From contig JAJEKV010000002.1 in the NCBI GenBank assembly GCA_021234155.1, forward strand, positions 5,530,405-5,594,404: DNA of 64,000 bases, written 5' to 3'. The translations under genes were made by a program, and so were the position numbers. Below the pieces are notes generated by a model. The model was not told the origin of the DNA, made no database searches, and saw only the letters and a program-made list of their open reading frames with translations. How positions within the stretch are numbered: position 1 is the first letter of the stretch; every line of letters begins with the position of its first letter. The DNA comes from Isoetes taiwanensis (lineage: Eukaryota; Streptophyta; Lycopodiopsida; Isoetales; Isoetaceae). This document shows, piece after piece, positions 34,460 through 45,792 of this stretch.

Positions 34460-37260
34460 GTATCAATAGTTGCAAAAGATGTGACACTCACCATGGATGT
34501 AATCCCGCTTCGCCTGTAGATGTGCGTCCGATGGTGTCTCCCATCCCACCACCGCCAATGCCGCAGATTCATAATCGGTAGGTTTGTTGGTTCTATGCCC
34601 CTCGGCTGGAAGCATCCGAAACACCGGTACCGCTTCTCTATACATTCCCCGCTTTTTTCTTGGGAATGGACTGCAGAAATTGCCTCACCGCTTGAGAGTA
34701 GTTAGACTTGGCTCCTTTTGCTCCTTGAAGCTTACTGTTTCTTTTCTTGCTTGCCACTACTTGTGTTGCCTTGCTTCCCATAATTTGAATTGTACTGGCG
34801 CCTTGCTAGCTCTTGGGCTTGCCGCCTTTTGGGCTATAGCCCCCTCGTGCTCTTCCCCTTATCCCCGAAATACCGGCTGCCTTGAAGCCCGCTCTTGTGG
34901 ACTCGTTCCTTGCAAACTTTATGGCCTTTTGCTTCGCCTCAGACATGTGGACCGGGTTTATTGCCCTTACAGTTTTAGTGGATCTCATCGCTCAAGCCTT
35001 CAATATAGCCTTCCACCAAGATGCTTTTCACTCAACTTTGGCACATAAAGCCTTAGTCTCATGAATTCCTCCGTATTTTCGATCGATTTGTTGCCCTCAT
35101 TGTACCCTATAAAACCGGCGCGATCATGTTGCACTTATGTTCTCTTTGGTGCGTAATGATGTTTGAACGCCTTTGGCAAACTTCCTCAACTTGCAATCCG
35201 TCGCCTCGCCACCATGTGCTTTGGCATACCCTTCCACCAAATTCTGGCCGCACTCCTTTGAGGTTTTTCACATTTGCTACCCCCGCCTTTGTCTTTATCT
35301 TTCATGCCATAGGGCGTTGCCATACTCACTCATCTCATCCACCATGCCTCTCGCTTCCATTCCGGATCTGTTTTCCCACAGCGCTCTCCTCGGCTTTCCA
35401 CACATTACTAAGGTAGTCGACTTTCTTACGGTAGTCGTCGTGATCTGTCCACGACGCGGTTTGGATCACCTTGCCCGGGGACCTCGTGCCCTCTTCTTCC
35501 AGCTCTTCTTCGATGCCCGGTCCCGACACGGGCTTGAGGATCGACTGGGAGATCTTCTCCTCCCCGCTTCTCTTCGCCGTTGCCCTTGTTTGGCCGGTGG
35601 CGTTTCCGGCAAAGGGACATTCTAGATCGTCCTCCCTTTGCTGCCCCTTTAGCAATGCCTTATATATCGTGGATGTCGAACCTGATTTGGGATAGCTCCT
35701 CCTCCGGTGTTCGCGCATCAATTACAGGTATAAAATTCCTCATTTGGAAAGCGCCTTGGTGGGGAATGCGCATGCTGTTGTTCCTACTGTGTTCATCAAG
35801 GTTTCTAGGTACTCTATTTGCATGCACATTAGAGTACATTACGGTCATTAGTTCTTGTTTTGTATTATTACGTTGTTTTACTTGTTTATACAATTTGAGG
35901 GAGCAATTATATACAAAAGAGATATATATTATATTCATATATAATAAGCTTTTATATGCAATTAATGAACTTTTACTCTTCAAACTTCTTGAGGTAATCG
36001 TGGTGGTCCTCCAAAAAAATTTCTTCACTTGGGCCGCACTCCAATGATCCCTGTTAAGTTCCCCGAGGATATTTGTTGACGTTCCTGGAGTACCGCCTCC
36101 ATGTCCTGAATTCTCCTATCCGATGTATACGCTAATTGCCCGGCCACCGCCTCGCTTTATAAGGGATGGCATAAGTCGAAGATGGTCAATGCAATCGCTT
36201 CTCTTGATCGGGACAACATGGTCGATGTTTGGAGGTAATCGCGGCATGGTGTCCAAACCCCGAGAGGGCGATAAGCATAAAGACCCCTTCTTCACCTCTT
36301 GGGCAAATTGGCGTGTGAATAACGCTATTCTTCCGGCCCAAAGAACGGGGGGTAGTATCCGAAATTTTATCATGCCCCACGTTTCTTCGGCCCGGGGACG
36401 AGGAAGTTGCCTCAGGCCTTCCGCTGAAGTCATCCATCGGTATCTCCTCTAGCTCTCGAAGTCTTGGTGCACCAGCCTCCTTAGGTTGAATCTGCCTCCA
36501 TCGCTTCGAGGGATGGGTGTTGGCGGCTCGGTAATAATGCCGATGTGGACTTGCCTTTGATGCCCATTTGTTCTGAATTGCCATGAACTCTCCTCCTCAG
36601 GGGCAATTCCTCGGCCATCATCGTCACGATGCCCGCTGCGGGCCTCTATATCGATGATGTCTCGGGCCGATGAAGGTCTTGGCTTCTCTTATGCCGATAG
36701 GGGAAGTCCCGGGCTTTCGAACGATGAAGTCGTCGAGACCGCCCGCCGGCCGTAGAAGGTGTAAAATCTCATCCACCCTAAGGCCTCTGCCGCTGACGAC
36801 GGGGAAGATTCTTGATGTCGCGGAAGGGTTAGATATGCCTCGCCCGCTATGAACACCCGTTGTCAAGCTTGTAATGCTCCCCGCCCGAGTGGTGGGGCTC
36901 TTCTTGTTGCAGTGATCCCCTCTTGAAGCTTTGGACTGGCCGTTCGCTGGCACCTCGTTTCTAGATCCAAGTCTTCGGGTCCGCTTGTGTATTCATCCTC
37001 CTCCTCTTCTTCTTGCTGCGTGCTCGAAGTCGCATCCGTTCCTCCTCTGGGCTGCCATGGCTATGGGTTCAACTTCTAAGGGCTGCGAGGGTTCCCCCTA
37101 TCTGGGTTTGACCTCGAAGAGATAGAAAGATGGCTACATTTGCTGTGTAGGAGAGAAGTACCTCCTCCCTATTGGCCAGAGATGGACATATAGTTGGGGA
37201 TGGACTGCTTTATTCTCTAAGTACTTATCTACATTTGGGATATCTTGTGGTCGACTTGAG
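34460..37260 (-). pseudogene. Gypsy gag region, heavily frameshifted
   Basis: Pieces in several minus frames fit a gag polyprotein: a basic segment MSEAKQKAIKFARNESTRAG near 34,880-34,950, a broken zinc knuckle (CFGC in one frame, GHR in the next) near 34,600-34,640, and DYLSNVWKAEESAVGKQIRN near 35,360-35,425 followed by basic/acidic linkers up to about 36,600. The upper limit is uncertain. Long plus-strand open frames across this region (for example 34,584-35,048) are antisense by-products. Confidence 0.6.
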
Positions 37261-37756
37261 GGCAAATGTTAGGTGCAAAATACCCTACACAAGGTGAGAG
37301 TTCTACGAAGGGGTCCTATCTTGGCATGGAACTTCGGTCATGATGTTCCGGTAGAAGGGAGTGGCGTTGATGGTGGCCTCAATGTCGAAGTTCCTTCCGA
37401 AGACACCAAGACAGCATTCGATGTCACCTTCAATGAGCCGCGGGCGATGTACCATCGCTGAATGAAGAAGCGGCCATAATCAACTGGGGATGGGGATGAC
37501 AGAAGATGCAAGCCCTAAGGATCGAGAGAAATCGGCTTGAGCGTAGAGCCAGGTTGGAAGGTGCAAATGACACTTGGGTTGCCCTTTATAGGCAAAACCC
37601 TAATTTTTGGGAAAATTTTAGGTTTACAATTTCTCGACTTTTCGAGGTCTAGAGGTATGATTTATAGGCTAACCGAAAGCTTGAAATGCTCCTAAGGGTC
37701 CCTAAGCAATGATTTTGGTTCGGTTTCTAAGGACAACTTGGATCAATTCGGACGAG

Positions 37757-38232
37757 ACCACTCACACAAGGCGCCAGGTGGGATCGGTTTGTAAACCGAA
37801 CAAGTTGGGGCGCACTGCGTGAGGGGGTGGGTGTGCGCTATTTAGGTCACTAATGATGCTAAACTAGAGAACTAAAGACATAATCCGGATATCTCATCGA
37901 GATAGATAGGATTGAGCCTTACCGCCTTTATTTGGGCAAGTTGTGGTGGAGTTTGGGGGTTCGACCACTCACACAGGGTTCGGCCTGGGCGAATCGATTC
38001 CAAAACCGAATGGGTGGCACTCGTGAGGGGTGGAGCTCCATTTGACTCGGCGTTGGCCAATTTGGACGGTCAGGGGGTCAATTCCTACTAAGCGGGATGA
38101 GTTAGGTCGAATAATATACCTACTTTTCGCATTTGGCAGGATTTGGCACCAAACCATGCCAACTACTCATAAAGGCGCCAGGCGAGGATGGGTTTGCAAA
38201 CCTAATGGGTCAGGCACACTCGTGAGGGGTGG
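37757..38232. repeat. Palindromic repeat array, block 1 (three copies)
   Basis: Copies at about 37,757-37,831, 37,963-38,033 and 38,162-38,232 (periods ~206 and ~199). Each starts with CCACTCAC or a near match, has a central GGTTTG..AAACC palindrome, then GCGCAC-like sequence and ends GTGAGGGGTGG, so the whole ~72 bases can fold into a long hairpin. The DNA between copies is much more diverged than the cores. Confidence 0.8.
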
Positions 38233-38439
38233 AATCAAAATGCCTGGTTTGTTCCGAATTTTTGCTATTTCTAAATGTAGAATCCATTAATACACCCTAT
38301 TTAAACTTCGATTCGACTTATTTATTTATCAAAATTTTAGATTTATACCAAAGAAAAAAGGTCATTTACAATAGTTCAGGGGCCCTCCTTCTTAATAAAC
38401 TGAGCTAGTCTAATATCCTTGGGCATGCAAGTCACTCTC

Positions 38440-39430
38440 TTAGCGTGTTGAGCACACGCAACAGAGTCTTCGAAGTAGTGTACAATGCTGCTTTCCGGCG
38501 CCCAAAGGCGGTCGCGAGCAACATGTCGTCCGTGATCCGTTTGGATGGGTCGAACTCTGTAAAATCTCCCCGTTAAGCGTGCAAAGGGGCTGCGGGAATG
38601 AGGAAGCCATAGCTCTGCTGGAAGTGTTTAATTTCTTGGGCGCCTTTGCCGAGGAATTTTGAGTCCGCGGTCTTTTCATCGGCTTCTTGCCCGGAGGGTT
38701 ATAGCGATTCGTTGGCAGCTTCCAGCGTGTTCTTCTTCGTCGGCCGACCTCCCTCAATGGTCTTCACTCTGTGTTCTTCGTAATATTTGGAGTATTCTTC
38801 GTGCATTTTCATGTACGCAGTATACTCCTTTAGCTCCTTCCGGTACTGCAAGTCCCTCTTCAGCGCATAGGACTCCCTCTGCGGCCTTGGTTTCTTGGTG
38901 CTGTGGGGGTGCCGGCTGACCATTTAGGATAAGTGATTGCATTAGCCACCGGGGTCTTCATCCTCGGTATTGGATCCGAAGGGCCCGAAGTCTCTCGGCT
39001 CCGTGTCCTCCGCTCCCTCCCCGAGGTTAGTCGGACGAAGATGGGGGGCTTCTCCGGGATCCGGCTCTGTATGGTTCTTGCGCGGCGGTGTCTTCTTCTT
39101 CTTAAACTTCTCGCCCGGCTTCCGGGGTCCTTACCCTTCTACGCTCTCGCCCTCTCCCGGCTCTCTTGCTTCCTCCTTTCTTCCCTCTTTACATTTCTTC
39201 TCCTCCCTCCTCTTCTGGCTCTTCCCTTTTTTCCTTCCGCCCGCTCATATGGAATTTCTTATTTCGCCTTCTTCTCTTTCCCTCTTCTTCTTCTTAGGTT
39301 CTGCTACGGTTCTTCATTATCCCCGAAGATCTCACTCAGCTTCCCCTCCCGCTGACTCGCGCCCGCGTCGTCGCCTCCCGGTCGAGGTGCTCCGATACTG
39401 CTTCCGCTCTTGGGGTTAGGGTTAGGTTCA
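38440..39430 (-). pseudogene. Purine-rich charged ORF region of the gypsy element
   Basis: The minus strand is very purine-rich from about 39,000 to 39,400 and reads as Lys/Arg/Glu-rich peptide. It continues into KRDLQYRKELKEYTAYMKMH and EEYSKYYEEH at 38,760-38,860 and then a basic tail. It lies between two blocks of palindromic repeats and upstream of gag. It may be an accessory ORF or a charged N-terminal part of gag. No known domain is recognised and frames are interrupted. Confidence 0.35.
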
Positions 39431-39773
39431 ACCGTTTTGCCTCCTCTTCCCGATGCACCGCCTCAGGTCGGCCTTCGTCCGGACGGGCCGCCCTGGCTCA
39501 CATAACAGTGGCATAACTTCATAAGGGGTCTGTTCGGGTCCGTGCCATGCTTTTGTTTGTCGGGTTCGAGCTTTGCGCTGAAGATCGAATCTTCTTGGGG
39601 AATTTGTTCTCGAGGAAAGGTGGGGTAAAATGGAAACCCTAATTTTTCTATTTATAGGGAGGTGGGATTTTAGGGTTGGGACCGCAATTCATATGGGGAA
39701 AAAAAAAACAAACTAGGGCATTAGCGTGAAGGGTCTGAGGCATTCATCCGGGTTCACCATACTCCAAAACACC

Positions 39774-40059
39774 CACCACTCAATAATAAAGGTCTTTGGG
39801 CGGATTGGATTACCAACCTAATGGTGCTGACGCGACTCGTGAGGGGTCGATATTCGGGGCTATTTTACAATTTCTAGGGGAGGTTCTTAGTGTTATAACA
39901 TACAAACCTATCTAGAACTAAGGGAATAAGCCAAACTACACCAATATCTTAATTAATTGGGACACCTATCTATGTCAATCGGAGGTCAACCACTCACACT
40001 GATGCTGGCGGAATCGGTTTGCGAACCGAATGGTGCTGGGCGCACTCTGTGAGGGGTGG
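39774..40059. repeat. Palindromic repeat array, block 2 (two copies)
   Basis: Two more copies of the same ~72-base hairpin, at about 39,774-39,847 and 39,989-40,059 (period ~215), lie just inside the primer binding site. The last is the cleanest: CCACTCACAC, then ATCGGTTTGCGAACCGAAT, then GTGAGGGGTGG. Confidence 0.8.
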
Positions 40060-40258
40060 CCTATTTTTTTGGCAATTTAGGTTGGGAAAGATGCTACACT
40101 TCACTAGCAATCTATCATGGAGCTAAAATCTACCCAAAAATTGGAAATTTTCCCAATTGTTCGAAGCTCTTGCTTGGGTGGCTATACCCCAAGACTCGAA
40201 TCTACGGTTAGTCCTAAAGGGAAAATGGCCAGTGCTCGATCTTGGATGCCAAGATCAT

Positions 40259-40270
40259 GCTCTGATACCA
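40259..40270 (-). promoter_or_regulatory. Primer binding site (tRNA-Met type)
   Basis: On the minus strand TGGTATCAGAGC lies eight bases inside the 5' LTR. It is the usual complement to the 3' end of initiator methionine tRNA used to prime minus-strand synthesis. Confidence 0.88.
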
Positions 40271-40278
40271 CTCGGCTT

Positions 40279-41861
40279 TGTGGCCCCTACTCCTTATCGA
40301 TGCCCATGATCGCTTTCGGCGAGGAGCATTCCCCGGCAAATTTACCGGACAGGGGGCCATCCACCGACTCCATTCCCATGGGGCAGAGCGGCAGGGAAGA
40401 GTGGATGTGTCATTCATCCGTCTTCCATCGGATCGACCTATTGCGGGCGTAACAAACAAGCGTGAGCACAACTAACAATATACAACATAATCACCATAAC
40501 AATAGCAACATCACGAGTCGGCCAATACCTTCATAACAATAATACAAAGGGAAGGTCCTACCCTGGCTCGACTCAAGGGGATGGTGACGGCTAGGCCTCG
40601 AGTTCGTTGAGGCATGAATTCATGGCGATGGATTTGGGCGGCATATAGAACATGGCTTAGGGTAGTCCACTCCATCCGCCCCTCCCATGCACACTGCGAG
40701 TAGGCTGAAAAGTGTTGGGATTTGGGTCAGCTGCTTACGATTGAATAGCCGAGGGGGGGCTACTACTTGTTGGGTTGCATCTCCCCAACCCCGATGAGGC
40801 GGGAGAAGAGCTGCCTCTCCTCCAGAGGTATCCATGCTCATCGAGGCGGCTAGAGGGCCACTTGCCCTTATTCGGACTTGAACTCACCGGAAGGTCATAT
40901 CCACCACCCCACGAGTGTCGAGCTCATGCCTTGCCCACACGCAGCTGGCAAGCCATTAAGCCTAGCCGGCCAAAGACCCCGATAGGCTTTACTACCCGAG
41001 GGGTCAGTCGGTCGTGATGAGACAAGTTCCTCCTTATCAACCGGCCTTGCCCTTCACCTGACACGGTGGGCTACCCGTGCGGACGCATTTATGTGGGAAC
41101 TAAGGTGCTATGCTAGGAGCATCTTCTACACGACCTTTAGGTCTCTACCCCCTTCCCACAACAAGGAGATCACAGAGTAGAATACATACAATATCACGGA
41201 ATAGAGATAGAGAATCATATCAATCTACCTACTTAACATCCAATGTTAGGTTCATTCGTTAGAGTCTCGGATCTAGGGATCTACAAGGCTTCGAGAGATG
41301 ATCTAACATACTAAACCGCATATTGCCATGCCTAAAGGCGGTTTTGCACAACGAACAACTAGATACCACGCTCCTTGGCTTTGCTCGATCCTTGGAAAGC
41401 GTCCATGCTCCCGATCTTGCCGAAGGCAAATGCTACTCGGCAACTTTGTTGTGCAAATCCGACTTTTTGAGACACTGGCAATGCGATTCGAAGCCTTACC
41501 TTGGCGAATTGGCCCGTGAAAGCCCTAATTGCGAAAGAGGAAAGGAAGCTCTAGAAAACCCTAATTGGCAAAGTGAAAGGAGAGCTAGGGTCTAGGGTTT
41601 TAGCCCTTATATAGACCCTATCTAGGTTAGGGCATCCACATGGGCAAATGGCTTTAAGCCATTTGGAAATGGATGAACAAGGAACCTTTTGTTGTGTATG
41701 TTTAACTACATACCCAACATCCAAGGTTGCCCCCTAGGTGCAACCTTTAGCTCCTAGGTGCAACGTTGTCCTACTCTCAAGTACATGTCACTTGTGACAT
41801 GTACGTGTGACGTGGCAGTATAATATACGTATTAGGGCGTATATTATGCTGGAACGTCACA
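40279..41861 (-). repeat. Gypsy 5' LTR (right)
   Basis: A 1,583-base LTR from TGTGGCCCC to CGTCACA. A minus-strand TATA word lies at 41,607-41,613 and the 11-base-arm palindrome at 41,781-41,804. It is nearly identical to the left LTR in its last ~600 bases. In the first ~900 it differs at many CAG/CTG positions, for example CACCGACTCC here against CACCTGACTCC on the left. Confidence 0.93.
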
Positions 41862-41866
41862 TATAT
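41862..41866. repeat. Gypsy target-site duplication, right (TATAT)
   Basis: This is the partner of 28,544-28,548. Confidence 0.9.
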
Positions 41867-43468
41867 GGAGCGGACAAAGTACTTGCCTTTGTGAATATCC
41901 TCGTGACAACCCCATGGCACCTTTTCCATGACACCAACTTCTACTATGAGAGGCAAGTTCTCAGCTACCTTCTCTATACATTTGCATCCCAGCGTGAGAG
42001 TTCGAATTTTGCTTGAAACGCTGGCCATGATAAGAGGTGAACGCCTTCATACCATGCGTCAATACAGACGACACCTGCTAGGGCTCACTATCTCTGCATA
42101 AGGGGATGAACAGATGCAACAAATGGAGGTGCTAAAGGGTCTGGTAGTAATGGCGCCCACCACCACATAATATCTAAGAGAGCCTAGGTGGATGGACATG
42201 GGCAAAATAGATGCTATGCCTCTGAGACAACACTAATTGGATATGGTCGTTCAAAGTGGGTTCCTGCTTATTTGGTTACTTCTTTATTCCTTGCTTATTA
42301 TTTGGATACTTCTTTATTCCTAAATCCTGTTTTATGCCTAAATCTTGGCCCTTTTATCCAGGACCAACAAGGAACATTCCATCTTTTGCTAAATCGTAGC
42401 CACTATGATGGAAACCCTAAAAATGGAATACCAATAGTATAAAAATACGCTCAAAAGAATAATCCATTCATTGAATACATAATGGTTAACCATTATCTAT
42501 TATAAACAAAACCATTATGCAGCCATCTAAAATGTGAATACAGTATTAGCGTGACTGCTTTGTATTATTACTTAATAAAATACAAGTATTGCTTATAATC
42601 AATAAGGCAGGAACATGAACAAGCTCCTTGAAAATCGAACCGAAATACTAAGCGAGCTTGAAAATGAATTCATACCTGACGTCCTTGCTCGATGCTCCAG
42701 AGACCCGCCTTGTGATGATATTTATAACACTACAAAAACATAACAGTTTACCCTTAGCAAGCACTATAGTACAAAAACCACAAGCGTGGTGGCATCATTA
42801 CTTCTCCACCATAAATTCAAAAGGATCACCAAATTATGGTGGTGCTATGGTGGTGCCATCACCTTCCCACCACAATATACAATTTCAAAACATAAAATTA
42901 AACATAGTTATCACACAACAACAAAATCAATTGAACGAGTTGTTTTGAAGACTTATTCATGTGGGATAAATGAAACACTGGAAGACGTCTGCATTTAGAA
43001 GTTCGATCGTGAGCCCAACACCGCCGGACTGGCCGAGTATAAAATATAAGAGAAGATTTGAAGACGATATCGTGCATATGCTGAACGGATCAAGCTGGGG
43101 AAGATTAGATTTGATGACGATAATCTTGTTCAGAGCTGCTACAGTAACTGGGTCAATGACCTGAGCTACAGTAACCTTAGCATAAATTTCATGGTTATTG
43201 AGTGATATTTATTGTATTGGTGTTATATGAAGTGTTAAGGTTGGAGTGAAGATTTGAAATATGCTAGGATCTTATTGGGAATGATTGACCACAATTTGGC
43301 TTCCCAAAGTTGGTTGAGTTGTTTATACCTTGCATATTGAATTCAAAGAGAATGGTTGTTTAAAGAATAGACTTTGAGTTAAAGGAAAAACTAGAGTAGT
43401 GGAATAAACTTTGCTAGTCATTTAGTAAAGTGTTGGTGGTCTCATTATTACTTTGACTAAATCTATCA
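41867..43468. other. No gene recognised; probable copia LTR at its end
   Basis: Short local repeats occur near 42,270-42,325 (GGATACTTCTTTATTCCT-like). The last few hundred bases, ending ..CTATCA just before a primer-site sequence, are probably a Ty1/copia 5' LTR. Its left end cannot be fixed because no second LTR is present. Confidence 0.4.
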
Positions 43469-43700
43469 GTGGCATCAGAGCCTGTCATGGCTAGCAGGCT
43501 TGGAGCTAGTTTGCTCAACACCATAGAGATGTACAAAGGAGGTGCAGGATTTCAGCTTTGGAAAGATGCTATCATGCACGTTCTGGATGTTGAAGACCTT
43601 TGGGAAGTAGTAGACCCCAATGTAATTGCTAACACAATGCTTGCTCATGTGCTTTAAGTGCCCAACATGTCTTTTAAAGAACAAAAACTGACCATTGAAG
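43469..43700 (+). pseudogene. Ty1/copia primer site and gag N-terminus
   Basis: TGGCATCAGAGCC (about 43,470-43,482), a variant of the tRNA-Met primer site, is followed at 43,487 by a gag start. The frame includes MYKGGAGFQLWKDAIMHVLD and VEDLWEVVDP, the typical copia/UBN2 gag N-terminus. It stops after about 60 codons. The fragment is complementary in content to the gag fragment at 13.3 kb, which lacks this part, but they are 30 kb apart and I see no evidence that they belong to one element. Confidence 0.75.
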
Positions 43701-44956
43701 TTTACCTTACAATGTCATTATCAGTTCGATTGTTGCTGAAGTGCCACTGCAATTTTTTTCTATTAAATTTCATTTAGTCCTTTGTTATAATCCTTTTGAT
43801 GACAGCTCCAGCACCATCATGCTCATCTTTTCCATCTGAGATAGCAAAAAACTTCCAGACAATGTCCTTTTCAACACGTTTGTGAAACCTGCCTAGGAAG
43901 TGAAATGGTTTTGAGGACTCAAATTGTGAAGTTACGAAAATTGAAAGAAGCATTGAAAATGATCTATGATTAGTCCTTTTAACTGTTAAAGTTGCCAATT
44001 TGGAGCGTTGTCTTTCTTGTTTGCAATACATCAGTACTCTTTGAAATTTTTGTGTCTGCATGATTTCCCTTACATTGAAAATTATGTCTTTCATCACATA
44101 AAAATTATTTGGGATCTGCTATAGTAACATGTGATAAATGCTTGATCCTTTTTAGTCTTCTTTAACTCGAGGAACGTTCTTTTTTCTTCTGTACTGCAAG
44201 CGCAAGTTCTTCTTTTCCATTTTTCTATTCCTCTTTCTGAATTCTTGTGTTCTCTTGGCTTCTAGCTCCAAGTAAATTCTCCATTTAGCAGAATCAATGC
44301 TTTTAGGAGAACTTGCCATCAAATTGATATGAACATGGAATTGCAATTCTAGAAATTGAAATGATCACCATAAACTAGTTTATTCCGGAATCGAAGAATG
44401 ATAGGAAAAACTGATCTAAATTCCCGCCATTTGGTAGAATCATCTAAGAATTCCTTCCTCTTGGAGGATGATTACTATTTCTGGAATAACTAGCTCGGAA
44501 TTTGCTATACCAAATGTGATCGAGGAATAAACACTTACAACACTTCAAGCACATGTCCGCATACTGCTTTTGAGGTACCACTATCAAATTTACACCCCTA
44601 TTTTCAAATTGAGCGCCCGCTCAATTGGTGGGCAGTTTTCTTTTTAGGTGGGTGATAATGTAGCCCATAGGGGGCCCTGCCACCTATTTCCAATTAGGCG
44701 GTCTACATTCTTAGAGACCGAAATACTAGTGCTTCACGGCCTAACTCTTCTAGAGGTGAGAAGTATGTGTCGTTAAATGATGCTTTCTGATGCTACTTTG
44801 TGCATAGTTGTTGAACCTTTACCAAGATTATTGTATGGTGGACAGGGGTTTTCTTTGAGGTTCAAGTCAATGCCATTTCAAAGGAATTCCAAATGGCATG
44901 GTTAGTATTGGTTTCCAAATGATGCTTGAAGGTCTGAAGAAGAAAATACTTGTGCA
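43701..44956. other. No gene recognised
   Basis: A short palindrome AATTGAGC-GCCC-GCTCAATT lies near 44,606-44,625. Minus-strand open frames (43,774-44,097; 44,152-44,346) show no motif I can name. Confidence 0.35.
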
Positions 44957-45535
44957 ATGCCTATAGTAGACAATAATGCTAGAACACCAGACGGTGACAA
45001 TAGTGCTATTGTACCAGCAGGAGGCGAGGGAGATAGGACTCTATTGACTAGACATATCTATGGGATTTGGCATTTCTGTGATGCAATTTCTGTAGGCAAG
45101 GGGTTCATCTCTTTCACTGATCCCGAAGCTGCCTTATGCATCCACTACTTGGAGATTATGTTTATAGGCATGACAATCACGGAGGGCTTTCTGCTCTTTA
45201 TTGATGTCAACCTGCATTGCATGGGTAGCTTCTACCATCCTAAGCTTGGCATGCTTGTGAGATGGAACAATGAATATATTGTGGTGAATGGTGTCAAAGT
45301 CTCTGAAAGCTTGAGCCGAAGAAGCAGAGAGCTCGATGAACCGTTATCTAGCATTGGCAGTTCAGAGATAGAATGTCATCCAAATTATGAGAAGCGCAAA
45401 TACGCAATGCACATCCATCAGCCTAGAAGGATATTAAGGCCCCCCAAGCTAGATCAGTTCACAACCAATGAGGCTATCCTAAAGTTAAGAGAGACATTGT
45501 GCTGCAGATTGAGATGTTGTGGGAAGTATTTATGA
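44957..45535 (+). CDS. Unrecognised ORF, 192 codons
   Basis: A continuous frame with ordinary amino-acid composition: RHIYGIWHFCDAISVGKGF, then IHYLEIMFIGMTITEGFLL, YHPKLGMLVRWNNEY, and a Cys-rich end LRETLCCRLRCCGKYL. I do not recognise the family. The Cys-rich end is loosely like the CC..GC segment at the start of the DUF7869-like gene at 8 kb, but this is too weak to assign. The start is uncertain (ATG at 44,957). It may be a partial or single-exon gene. Confidence 0.35.
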   Translation: MPIVDNNARTPDGDNSAIVPAGGEGDRTLLTRHIYGIWHFCDAISVGKGFISFTDPEAALCIHYLEIMFIGMTITEGFLLFIDVNLHCMGSFYHPKLGMLVRWNNEYIVVNGVKVSESLSRRSRELDEPLSSIGSSEIECHPNYEKRKYAMHIHQPRRILRPPKLDQFTTNEAILKLRETLCCRLRCCGKYL

Positions 45536-45792
45536 AGTGAAATGATCAACACAAGGAAGGACTTCTAAAGGGTCGAAGTTGCATCTATAAAATACGAAAA
45601 AAAAGTTTGAAACTTATGAAATATTCCCCTTTTTTTTGCAAAAATACGTGCTTTATATGTGAAAAAAAAAGATGGCCGGTAGGAAGTCGTTGAAAATTGA
45701 CGCTGATGTGTCTACTGGGGTCGCGGCCGCAACCATTTCCATGCAAAAATGTTCAAAGCATTCTGCTATAGCAAAAAAAAAAAAGGGTACTT

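Larger units (their letters stand above)
28549..41861 (-). mobile_element. Ty3/gypsy LTR retrotransposon, complete length (13.3 kb)
   Basis: Two LTRs (28,549-30,154 and 40,279-41,861), a 5-bp target duplication, an initiator-tRNA-Met-type primer site inside the right LTR and a purine tract inside the left LTR define a minus-strand element. Internal order on the minus strand: a leader with palindromic repeats, a purine-rich region, more palindromic repeats, gag, protease, RT, RNase H, integrase. The RT-RNase H-integrase order is that of Ty3/gypsy. The LTRs are near-identical over long stretches, which argues for a young insertion, yet every internal gene is broken by many small indels. CAG/CTG is strongly depleted internally, so many breaks may be consensus errors rather than mutations. 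Confidence 0.93.

Noticed and set aside
34584-35625. Long plus-strand ORFs of up to 154 codons
   Set aside because: They lie antisense to the gypsy gag region, have skewed composition and no domains. They are shadows of the minus-strand coding sequence.
38933-39419. Plus-strand ORFs rich in Ser/Leu/Phe
   Set aside because: They are the complement of the purine-rich minus-strand segment. Low-complexity translation explains their openness.
37757-40059. CRISPR-like array
   Set aside because: The repeats are ~72-bp diverged palindromes with ~130-bp unequal spacers inside a plant retrotransposon. This is not a CRISPR architecture.
30121-41800. CHG-methylation-driven deamination as the cause of CAG/CTG loss
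   Set aside because: Deamination would yield TAG, TTG, CAA or CTA. The LTR comparison instead shows lost bases and changes to CGG/CCG, which points to consensus error.
13326-43700. One copia element split between 13.3-14.5 kb and 43.5 kb
   Set aside because: The gag parts are complementary in content, but they are 30 kb apart with host genes and other elements between, and nothing links them.
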